DNA from: Parabacteroides timonensis
GTDB lineage: Bacteria; Bacteroidota; Bacteroidia; Bacteroidales; Tannerellaceae
DNA length: 64,000 nt
NCBI RefSeq assembly: GCF_900128505.1
Contig: NZ_LT669941.1
Span: 3,890,728 to 3,954,727, forward strand
Direction: 5' to 3'
Shown: positions 9,903-16,637 of the stretch, piece by piece
How positions within the stretch are numbered: the first letter of the stretch is position 1
Layout: every line of letters begins with the position of its first letter
Program-made: the position numbers and the translations under genes
Notes under the pieces: model-generated
Database searches by the model: none
Told to the model about the DNA's origin: nothing
Seen by the model: the letters and a program-made list of their open reading frames with translations, nothing else

Positions 9903-9936
9903 AGAACCGAGTGATATGGCCGTATCGTTCGGTTCT
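9903..9936. terminator. Hairpin between FecR and SusC genes
   Basis: AGAACCGA at 9903-9910 pairs with TCGGTTCT at 9929-9936, and the stem can continue inward through two G-T pairs and GATA/TATC. The T run is on the plus-strand side; on the minus-strand transcript the stem is followed by AAAGTCTCTT. It lies between the FecR stop (9968) and the SusC start, suggesting the regulator pair and susCD are separate transcripts. Confidence 0.45.
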
Positions 9937-9967
9937 TTTTTAATTAAATGTCTTCCCCATAGGCATT

Positions 9968-11050
9968 CTATTTTGATATTATTATATTATTATTCGCATC
10001 TGTTTTATACTGAAGGAATAGGGACTGGCAGAGGATACTGATCACATCCTCCATATTTTCTCGCAAGTCCAGCTTCCCGGAAATGGGGATATTCCCAATC
10101 TCTTCATTATACCAAATCTTACGTCCGTAATAACGAGACAACCGGTCCAGCGTCTCTCCTACTTTCCGGTCACTTAACATCATCATGTTATCCTTCCAAC
10201 AGATATATTCAAAAACATCTACCTCCTTTACATCCGTCCCTTTATCATTTATTTCAATCATTTGATTAGGAGAGAGTATAGATTTAGTATTCTTACCGGA
10301 GCTGACTTCTACCCGTCCATCGACCAAGACTACGGAAGCCGACGCATCTTCCTTATAAGCACAAACATTAAACTGTGTACCAAGCACTTTGACATCGAAG
10401 CCGTTCGCTTTGACAATAAATGGCCGCGAAGGGTCTTTCGCCACATCCAGATAAACCTCGCCTTCGACGATAATCTCCCTTTTATCTTTTTTGAATACAG
10501 CAGGATAGAAAACACGTGTACCGGCATTTACATACATCCGCGTTCCATCCGAAAAAGTAATGTCCGCCCTTCTGCCTTTTGGTACAATAATCTGGTTTAT
10601 TTCTTCTTTTTTCTCTTTCCTATCTTCCGCCGTTTCTTTCTTTACAACGTGTTCTTCCACGTTCGACTTTCCTTCTGCATCGTATGTAATAGACGATTCG
10701 TCTTTCAGCTGCAACTTCTCTTTACTTTCAATCAGAACAATTTCATTACCGGACAAGGAAGATGTGTTATTTTCAAGCAAAGCTAGCGACATGGAAGAAT
10801 CTTTATTTCCGTCTGTCCAAAAATAAAGACCGACAGAAAGAAGTACGGCTATTGAGGCTGCAACAGACCATATAAAGCGGGAGCGCAACCGGAATGAAGT
10901 ATGTGGCCGACTCAAGCCAGCCTCTATCTCCTGCCAAGACGCCAATGCTTCCTGCCGACGATCGGGCTCTGCTTCATGTACTTTCCGGAGCAAGTCCTTA
11001 CCGGCCTGTTCGAACGATTTCTTATCTGATATTTTTTGTTTTCTATTCAC
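9968..11050 (-). CDS. FecR-family anti-sigma factor
   Basis: 360 aa. A cytoplasmic N-terminal region (about 1-58), one membrane segment at about 62-78 (FIWSVAASIAVLLSVGLYFW), a low-complexity charged stretch (KKETAEDRKEKKEE near 135), a periplasmic FecR domain (about 155-255; ADITFSDGTRMYVNAGTRVFYP and VKVLGTQFNVCAY) and a C-terminal DUF4974 domain (about 285-358) that usually contacts the STN domain of SusC. The start at 11050 is GTG, preceded by an AAGAGG purine tract about 6 nt upstream; no ATG is available nearby. It lies 66 nt after the sigma gene at 11117. Role: holds the ECF sigma inactive until the STN-SusC reports ligand. Confidence 0.92.
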   Translation of the reverse strand: MNRKQKISDKKSFEQAGKDLLRKVHEAEPDRRQEALASWQEIEAGLSRPHTSFRLRSRFIWSVAASIAVLLSVGLYFWTDGNKDSSMSLALLENNTSSLSGNEIVLIESKEKLQLKDESSITYDAEGKSNVEEHVVKKETAEDRKEKKEEINQIIVPKGRRADITFSDGTRMYVNAGTRVFYPAVFKKDKREIIVEGEVYLDVAKDPSRPFIVKANGFDVKVLGTQFNVCAYKEDASASVVLVDGRVEVSSGKNTKSILSPNQMIEINDKGTDVKEVDVFEYICWKDNMMMLSDRKVGETLDRLSRYYGRKIWYNEEIGNIPISGKLDLRENMEDVISILCQSLFLQYKTDANNNIIISK

Positions 11051-11116
11051 GAGTAACCTCTTTTTACTCCTATTACGGGAAAGAGTTCATTTGGTACTCA
11101 CTTTTTTTGAATAAAA

Positions 11117-11665
11117 TCAATTATTTTTTTGATATAATTTCCGAAGACAAGATAATGACCTGAATAGCAGATTTTTACTAGACTGATAATTGATTCCCAT
11201 AATCTCGGCTATTTCATCATGCTTTAACTCATTCACGTAATACAAGTAAATAATCTCTTGTTGATGGGAAGATAATTGTGAAAAGGCCTGCATCAGATGT
11301 TTAGCTTGATTATCAGTCTCCGATTCATCAAAAGAAAGTAATGGTATCAGTTCGTCGGTCACGAACACTTCTTCATACAGGGAGATATCGTCGGTGGCTT
11401 TCTCTTTTTCGAGTGTATCATACAATTTATTACGTAAGGCTTTGATCAAGTACCCTTTCACGTTCGGAGTGGTGGAAAGAGACTGGTAGTTCTGAATTAG
11501 CTTTATGAAAATATCCTGGATGCAATCCTTTACTAAATCCTTATCCGAGACCAATTTGGAGCCATAATTATACAATAAAGAATAGAAGCGACAATAGATT
11601 TCTCTAAAAGCCTCTCTATCCCCTGTCAAACATAATCCCCATAATTTTTCATCGGATATTTGCAT
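11117..11665 (-). CDS. ECF (group IV) RNA polymerase sigma factor
   Basis: 182 aa, normal length for a Bacteroidetes ECF sigma factor. Sigma region 2 is at about 10-75 (FREIYCRFYSLLYNYGSKLV, DLVKDCIQDIFIKLIQNY) and region 4 at about 122-178 (LSSHQQEIIYLYYVNELKHDEIAEIMGINYQSSKNLLFR, a clear helix-turn-helix). Its FecR anti-sigma is immediately downstream at 9968, and an STN-containing SusC follows. It should transcribe the SusC/SusD locus at 4575-9846, and possibly the phosphoesterase set, when the cognate ligand is present. Confidence 0.93.
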   Translation of the reverse strand: MQISDEKLWGLCLTGDREAFREIYCRFYSLLYNYGSKLVSDKDLVKDCIQDIFIKLIQNYQSLSTTPNVKGYLIKALRNKLYDTLEKEKATDDISLYEEVFVTDELIPLLSFDESETDNQAKHLMQAFSQLSSHQQEIIYLYYVNELKHDEIAEIMGINYQSSKNLLFRSLSCLRKLYQKNN

Positions 11666-11891
11666 ATAAATATCTACTTATATAATTATTGTAACAGTCT
11701 TTCAACAACAATTAGGGTGCAAAAATAAAAATGCATTATTACACTCATATTACATCAAAATTAAGTAAATATTAGTATCCGGATCATATAATTTCATAAG
11801 CTCATAAATAGTATTACACTCTTAACGCATCTACCTCTTTAAAAATAAAAGGTCGGAAATAATCCTGCTAGAATTAACAACCTCACGGATG

Positions 11892-11899
11892 CAAATATA
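11892..11899 (-). promoter_or_regulatory. Candidate -7 box (TATATTTG) for the ECF sigma gene
   Basis: The minus strand reads TATATTTG, an exact TAnnTTTG match, about 230 nt upstream of the sigma start codon at 11665. A second, closer match (TATTTTTG) is at 11720-11727. Neither has a convincing TTTG at the -33 position, so which is used is uncertain. Confidence 0.3.
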
Positions 11900-11964
11900 G
11901 CTCATTTTGTATTACAATAGGTTAAATCGGGAAGAAGAATGTACGTCTTAAATTATCATTAAAA

Positions 11965-12058
11965 CTCCCCACTTATTTTCTTAAGTGGGGAATTTTACCC
12001 ATACTAGTGGGGGTTTATCCCCATTATAGTGGGTTCTTTTCCCCATTGCAGTGGGGAG
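11965..12058. repeat. Array of four exact 22 bp palindromic-core repeats
   Basis: AGTGGG recurs at 11984, 12006, 12028 and 12050, exactly 22 bp apart. Each is paired with a CCCCA or CCCA half, giving small hairpins (8 bp stem at 11967-11990; 5 bp stem at 12041-12056). The whole element is closed by an outer inverted repeat, CTCCCCACT at 11965-11973 and AGTGGGGAG at 12050-12058. It is not a CRISPR: units are too short and have no separate spacers. Confidence 0.75.
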
Positions 12059-12089
12059 AACTAAGTAGAAAAGGCTCTTCTACAAACTA

Positions 12090-12123
12090 TTCAGGCACGG
12101 AATATATGAATTCCGTGCCTGAA
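12090..12123 (-). terminator. Hairpin terminator after the YitT gene
   Basis: A perfect 14 bp inverted repeat, TTCAGGCACGGAAT at 12090-12103 and its complement at 12110-12123, with a 6 nt loop. It begins 22 nt past the YitT stop codon at 12146. On the minus strand the stem is followed by ATAGTTTGTA, a weak U-rich tail, so termination is likely but possibly incomplete. Confidence 0.65.
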
Positions 12124-12145
12124 AGAAAATGATTATAAGTCTTAT

Positions 12146-13036
12146 TTATTTTACTTTGATATGATCGAACCCTTCCCCATACACACCGATAACGGCACTC
12201 TGTGAAACAAAGGCTTCCGGATCTATATCTTTGATCAAACGGAAAATAGTAGTCGACTCCCGCTTTTTTGCCAATACGAACATCATCTTCACTCCGAGCC
12301 CTGTATACAAGCCGGTTCCGTCTATAACCGTTACACCCCGATGAAGATCTTTATTGATACGACGTCCTATCTCTTCATGTTTCTTGGAGATTATAAAAAA
12401 TTGTACGGATTGACGGGCGCTATTCACAACCTGGTCGAGTACAAAGCTGGAAATATACAATGTAGCAAAACCATAAACCACCTTTTCCCAATCATGCAGG
12501 ACAAAATAACTAGAAGAAATAATGATCATATCCGTCATCAGAATAACACGTCCCAGAGTAATATCCCTGTATTTGTTGATAATGGCAGCAATAATATCCG
12601 TACCACCGGAACTACCGTTAGCAGAAAATGCAATGCCGATACCGCTACCACAGAAGGAAGCACCGATAACACAGGCCATGAACGGTTGATTACCCAGTAA
12701 ATGCAAACCTGCTGTTGCACTCTGGATGATCGGCAGAATAGTCGTCATGACCAATACGGCAAAAATGGTCTTTACACTGAATTTCCAACCCAAGACAATC
12801 AGGGAAGCGATCAATAACCCGCCATTAATTGCAAAATACGTGTACTGGACATTCAGTCCGGTAGCCCAATACACAATAGAAGCAATACCCGGCACCCCTC
12901 CGGTAGTAATGTCGTTGGGCAAAAGAAAAACTGTCCACCCAATAGCATAAAAAAGCATGCCCAGAGCGATCATCAGATAATCGTGCAGCTCTCTCAGCAT
13001 TAACTGCCTTGAGGTAATCGATAAAGTTGATTTCAT
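12146..13036 (-). CDS. YitT-family (DUF161/DUF2179) integral membrane protein
   Basis: 296 aa. Five or six hydrophobic segments fill about 18-200, with the family pattern LLPNDITTGGVPGIASI near 38-54 and SANGSSGGTDIIAAIINKY near 138-156. The soluble C-terminal domain (about 215-295; RRINKDLHRGVTVIDGTGLYTG) matches DUF2179, a small domain fused to this membrane unit. The family is widespread in Bacteroidetes and Firmicutes; its transported substrate is not established. It sits alone between two loci, bounded by the hairpin at 12090-12123 and by the terminator of the GH43 operon at 13087-13122, so it is probably monocistronic and unrelated to glycan use. Confidence 0.9.
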   Translation of the reverse strand: MKSTLSITSRQLMLRELHDYLMIALGMLFYAIGWTVFLLPNDITTGGVPGIASIVYWATGLNVQYTYFAINGGLLIASLIVLGWKFSVKTIFAVLVMTTILPIIQSATAGLHLLGNQPFMACVIGASFCGSGIGIAFSANGSSGGTDIIAAIINKYRDITLGRVILMTDMIIISSSYFVLHDWEKVVYGFATLYISSFVLDQVVNSARQSVQFFIISKKHEEIGRRINKDLHRGVTVIDGTGLYTGLGVKMMFVLAKKRESTTIFRLIKDIDPEAFVSQSAVIGVYGEGFDHIKVK

Positions 13037-13086
13037 TTCAAATGTTTATTTTAATATCGTTATAATGATCACCATGCCTAAAAACA

Positions 13087-13122
13087 AATTTTGCAGCCTC
13101 ACCAAAACGAAGCTGCAAAATT
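13087..13122 (-). terminator. Intrinsic terminator of the GH43-ending operon
   Basis: AATTTTGCAGC at 13087-13097 and GCTGCAAAATT at 13112-13122 form a perfect 11 bp stem with a 14 nt loop. On the minus strand the stem is followed by TGTTTTT, a good U tract. It lies 87 nt downstream of the GH43-like gene's stop. Confidence 0.7.
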
Positions 13123-13208
13123 AATGAAGATTAAATCAATTTATCGGTATGATCCGATGAATTTATAAAAAAGGGATTGTTAAATTTCTATTACAATGGA
13201 CCAGCCGG

Positions 13209-14351
13209 TCAGTAACTCCATTTATCATGCCATTCTATGATCGGTTGATCGCCCTCGAAACGGATAGGCAGCCAGATATAACGACCATCTATTGCATTGT
13301 CGGGAGTCCAGCGATCACCCATATAAATGAATTGTTCCGGTTTACCGGGAGTCGGTAAAACATAGGTACTTTGGGAATGGAAGGAGAGATCGGCATCAGC
13401 CCCTACAAACGGATTTTGCAGTTCTTCCCAGGGTCCCCAGATAGACGATGCCATAGCAGAGCGTCCGGCATTCGGAGCCCATCCTGTACAACCGGACATG
13501 ATCAGATAGTATTTCCCGTCACGTTTGAACATAGCCGGTGCTTCCATAAAACGACCCGGAAAGAAACGGGCATAGGTTCCGGAATAATTCGTATAGTCAT
13601 CTGTCAACTGAGAAATATGTAAAGTACTGTTCTCTTCAGAAGAATAGATATGGTACGCTTTACCATCGTCATCTACAAAAAGATTCATATCACGCGCCAT
13701 CTGTCCGCCTTCCATATCACGTCCGAGCAGATTCAGACTGTCCGGATGAGCAGGTAAACTACCACCGGTGAACTGGCTTCTATCCGATTCAGGAACGCCC
13801 TGTTTATGAATCTCCTGTACATTGATCGGCCAATGACCCGCATTAGGACGTACGGCACGAAGAAATTGATAAGGACCTGTCACCTTATCACTTACAGCAA
13901 TACCGCTAAGTGCACCGGAGTACCCCGCTCCTTTCGGTTCCAGGTGAAACCACATTACATAATTGTTATTCTTCTTGTTATAGATCACTTTCGGACGTTC
14001 CAGGATACACCCCTCTGCAATGCTATGCGAAGGATCGTCTTTCACAACAGATAAAGCAACACCTTCATCTTTCCAGTTATACAGGTCTTTGGAAGAATAA
14101 CAATGAACACCGACCAGGGCATTATTACCGGCGGTTCCTTCCGTCTTATGTTCGCCAAACCAGTAATAAGTATCTCCGACATGAAGGATCCCTCCCCCAT
14201 GGGCGTTAATATGCACACCTTGATTATCCGGCCATAGTTCTCCCGGAGTAAAAACTCCTCCTGACTGCTCCGTACCTGTTTTACTTTTACAACTCACAAA
14301 AGTAAAAGCAAACAACAACACACATATCTGTATAAACCGAACTTTCTTCAT
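13209..14351 (-). CDS. GH43-like glycoside hydrolase lipoprotein
   Basis: 380 aa from the ATG at 14351, which begins 4 nt after the stop of the preceding gene; a longer frame reaches 14435 but would overlap that gene and precede the signal peptide. Lipoprotein signal ends FVSC (Cys21). The five-bladed-propeller signatures of GH43 are visible: HINAHGGGILHVGDTYYWFGEHK near 50-70 (general base region), RDMNLFVDDDGKAYHIYSS (middle Asp), RFMEAPAMFKRDGKYYLIMSG (catalytic Glu region). The pattern most resembles the branch that includes exo-beta-1,3-galactanases, but I cannot fix the subfamily. As the last gene of the locus led by SusC at 27083, it should trim terminal sugars, perhaps galactose, arabinose or xylose, from an imported or surface-bound glycan. 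Confidence 0.83.
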   Translation of the reverse strand: MKKVRFIQICVLLFAFTFVSCKSKTGTEQSGGVFTPGELWPDNQGVHINAHGGGILHVGDTYYWFGEHKTEGTAGNNALVGVHCYSSKDLYNWKDEGVALSVVKDDPSHSIAEGCILERPKVIYNKKNNNYVMWFHLEPKGAGYSGALSGIAVSDKVTGPYQFLRAVRPNAGHWPINVQEIHKQGVPESDRSQFTGGSLPAHPDSLNLLGRDMEGGQMARDMNLFVDDDGKAYHIYSSEENSTLHISQLTDDYTNYSGTYARFFPGRFMEAPAMFKRDGKYYLIMSGCTGWAPNAGRSAMASSIWGPWEELQNPFVGADADLSFHSQSTYVLPTPGKPEQFIYMGDRWTPDNAIDGRYIWLPIRFEGDQPIIEWHDKWSY

Positions 14352-14355
14352 ACGG

Positions 14356-15240
14356 CTATACATCACAGATACGAATACATTTTTCAAGAGAAGCAATCTT
14401 GTCCTCCTGGCGAGGTACAAATTCCTGACCGACAAATCCTTTATAGCCGGTTTCCACTATCGCCTTCATGATAGCCGGATAATAAAGTTCCTGTGTCTCA
14501 TCGATCTCTGCACGTCCGGGGTTTCCTCCGGTATGGATATGGGAGAAATATTCGTGGTACTTCTGAATATTTTCAATGATATTGCCTTCCATAATCTGCA
14601 TATGATAGATATCATACAGAAGCTTAAAGTTAGGAGAACCGATACGACGGCACAGTTCCACTCCCCAAATAGTATGATCGCACTGATAGTCCTTATGTCC
14701 TACGCTATTCAGCAGCTCCATTGTCAGGACGACATTATGTTTCTCTGCCAACGGCATCAAGCGTTTCAATCCTTTCTCACAGTTTTCCCATCCCTGAAGA
14801 TCTGTCAGTCCGTTCCGTTTGCCGGAGAAACAGATCAGATTAGTCAATCCCGCCTCAGCGACCATAGGAATAACCTGCTCGTAGCTGGCTACCAGTTCAT
14901 CATGCAACTTAGGATCATTGAACCCGCGGTCGATACCCAGTCCGGCCCCCTGGCACATAGCCACAGTCAACCCGTGTTTTTGTACGACCGGCCAGTCCTT
15001 CGGATCAAGTAGCTCGATCGATTCAATCCCTATATTCTTGCATATTCCGCAAAACTCATCCAACGGATAGCTGCCGAAGCACCATTTACTAACGGAATGG
15101 CGGATATTACCTTTCAAGGGTTCCTTTGTTTCTACTTTCTTCTTTTTCGCAGGATTGGCGGCATCCAGTCCGGATACGGCTAATGCAGCACCACCTACCA
15201 ACGCGGTCTTAATGGCTGTTCTTCTTGAGATGTTTTCCAT
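14356..15240 (-). CDS. Exported sugar isomerase/epimerase, hydroxypyruvate-isomerase-like TIM barrel
   Basis: 294 aa. The N-terminus MENISRRTAIKTALVGGAALAVSGLDA has a twin-arginine motif (SRRTAIK) and hydrophobic core, suggesting Tat export of a folded, metal-loaded protein. The rest is an AP-endonuclease-2/xylose-isomerase-like TIM barrel; likely metal ligands sit in LTMELLNS, LLYDIYHMQ, SHIHTGG and GFVGQEFVP. RefSeq-style names for this group include hydroxypyruvate isomerase family and sugar phosphate isomerase/epimerase; the true substrate is unknown. It ends 4 nt before the GH43-like gene and follows the esterase at 15292 by 51 nt. An exported isomerase in a glycan operon suggests modification of a sugar before uptake, which is inference. 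Confidence 0.82.
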   Translation of the reverse strand: MENISRRTAIKTALVGGAALAVSGLDAANPAKKKKVETKEPLKGNIRHSVSKWCFGSYPLDEFCGICKNIGIESIELLDPKDWPVVQKHGLTVAMCQGAGLGIDRGFNDPKLHDELVASYEQVIPMVAEAGLTNLICFSGKRNGLTDLQGWENCEKGLKRLMPLAEKHNVVLTMELLNSVGHKDYQCDHTIWGVELCRRIGSPNFKLLYDIYHMQIMEGNIIENIQKYHEYFSHIHTGGNPGRAEIDETQELYYPAIMKAIVETGYKGFVGQEFVPRQEDKIASLEKCIRICDV

Positions 15241-15291
15241 GTTATTCAGAATTGATAATTAATTTAGATGGTACAAATATAAGAAAAGAAT

Positions 15292-16500
15292 CTATTTCAG
15301 CACCTTATCGATCCACGGTAACACCCATTCTTCTTTAAAATAATGATTCTTCGGATCGACATTGACCAGATCGAAATAGGTATCCCGATCGATACCCTCC
15401 GGAACTTCTTCTATTTGCTTCCGGTCTTTCGGATCGGCAAACTTCTTATAATGATAGAACGTGAAGTTATCCGGTTTACCTGCTATCCGATAGGCTTTAC
15501 CGATCAGGTCGAAATCGCGGTCGAGGCCACCTTCCGTACAAATAACCGGACGGGGAGCCAAAGCCGCAACCAGATCGGGAAAGTCAAATTGCGTCAGAAA
15601 GCCAGGTATCAAATGCTCAATAGAATTCGGGAAAGGACGTGACCCTTTCGGATCCGGTTTCGTCATAACTAAAATCCTTTCGAGCGTACGACACAGGAAA
15701 TCATTATAAACAAATGCATAGATGGACGGATCCAAAGCGCCCAATACCATTAACGGTTCGGTCCCCAAAGAGAAACCGCTGACGATGATCCGCTCTTTAT
15801 TCACAAAATCCTGTTCTTTCATCCAGTTCAGGACATTCCAATCCTGATAAGCGGTAAGTCCCAGATAACTCCATCCCATTTCCAGTAAAATACGGGATGT
15901 ATTCAAATAATCAAAATAGCCGTTGTCTGAAAGCTCGGCACAGGAGGTATTATCCACTGCAACAGCCACCAATCCTCTCCTCACATAATGTAAAGCCATT
16001 GCCCCCTTCTTTACGGGCTCGACAGGGAGTGAAGTCAACTCATAATCCCCTTCGGTTTCACCCGCCAGCCCTTCTTTGCTACCTCCAAATCCGGGTATGC
16101 AAAGCACAGCCGGAGCTTTATGACCGGCATCGACACCATCCGGAATCAAGACAAGATAAGGAACGACACTGCCCGGCAACGGATAGGACTCCCATTTCTC
16201 AACCCGATAGCCATCCCGCTGAACCGTTTTGATACAAACCGGAGCCGGTACATCCGACTGTTCCGGAAAATGCATCAACTCTTTCATTGCTGTACGCAGA
16301 CCGGATTGCCATTCCTTAAACTCCGCAGGTGTAAAGGACGGATCAAAGGCATAAGCCGGTTTCATTTGCTTCAACATATATTGAACAGAACCTCTGGAAC
16401 TCAGGAAACGTCCGTCCTTACGACCGGTAGTTATCTGAGCCTGCCCTATCACCGGCATCACAAACAAAAAAGCCAACAAGCTATTAATAAATTTATTCAT
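15292..16500 (-). CDS. Secreted alpha/beta-hydrolase, acetyl-xylan-esterase-like
   Basis: 402 aa with a signal peptide (about 1-21, ending GQAQ). Alpha/beta-hydrolase features: the oxyanion-side loop CIPGFGGSKEG near 134-144, nucleophile elbow GFSLG at 242-246 (Ser244), acidic residue in GGLDRDFD near 324-331, and a C-terminal His in KNHYFKEEWVLPW (His386). This is the large dienelactone-hydrolase/acetyl-xylan-esterase-like group common in these loci, usually predicted to remove acetyl or other ester groups from glycans. It is preceded by the CGCAGA inverted array (16543-16633) and followed by the isomerase-like and GH43-like genes, with which it is probably co-transcribed. Exact ester substrate unknown. 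Confidence 0.82.
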   Translation of the reverse strand: MNKFINSLLAFLFVMPVIGQAQITTGRKDGRFLSSRGSVQYMLKQMKPAYAFDPSFTPAEFKEWQSGLRTAMKELMHFPEQSDVPAPVCIKTVQRDGYRVEKWESYPLPGSVVPYLVLIPDGVDAGHKAPAVLCIPGFGGSKEGLAGETEGDYELTSLPVEPVKKGAMALHYVRRGLVAVAVDNTSCAELSDNGYFDYLNTSRILLEMGWSYLGLTAYQDWNVLNWMKEQDFVNKERIIVSGFSLGTEPLMVLGALDPSIYAFVYNDFLCRTLERILVMTKPDPKGSRPFPNSIEHLIPGFLTQFDFPDLVAALAPRPVICTEGGLDRDFDLIGKAYRIAGKPDNFTFYHYKKFADPKDRKQIEEVPEGIDRDTYFDLVNVDPKNHYFKEEWVLPWIDKVLK

Positions 16501-16542
16501 GGTAAATCTTTTTATGAAAGTGCGTCAAAAACCATTAGCGAC

Positions 16543-16633
16543 CGCAGATGACGCAGAATACGCAGAGGCTCGCAGATTTTTATATTAAAATAATATGATC
16601 TGCGAGATTCTGCGCCTGTCTGCGTAGTCTGCG
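16543..16633. repeat. Inverted array of CGCAGA motifs
   Basis: Four CGCAGA copies on the left (16543, 16552, 16561, 16571) face four TCTGCG copies on the right (16599, 16609, 16619, 16628), spaced 9-10 bp and separated by an A+T-rich centre. The arms fold into an imperfect stem of about 35 bp. It lies in the 137 bp gap between the DUF5107/TPR stop (16638) and the esterase start (16500), so it will be transcribed as a long hairpin or act as a dispersed repeat. Confidence 0.7.
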
Positions 16634-16637
16634 TTCC

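Larger units (their letters stand above)
11666..12145. other. Gene-free region between ECF sigma and YitT genes
   Basis: About 480 bp without a credible ORF. It holds two minus-strand TAnnTTTG-type boxes facing the sigma gene (11720-11727 and 11892-11899), a four-unit 22 bp palindromic-core array (11965-12058) and a 14 bp perfect hairpin just after the YitT gene (12090-12123). The part between 11728 and 11891 is A+T-rich and I see nothing else in it. Confidence 0.7.

Noticed and set aside
11965..12058. CRISPR array
   Set aside because: The 22 bp period includes repeat and spacer together, cores are palindromic, and there are no cas genes in the window.
14352..14435. Extended start for the GH43-like gene
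   Set aside because: It overlaps the preceding isomerase-like gene and precedes a complete lipoprotein signal that begins at 14351.
16543..16633. Insertion-sequence end or MITE
   Set aside because: No transposase, no target-site duplication that I can identify, and the arms are internally repetitive.
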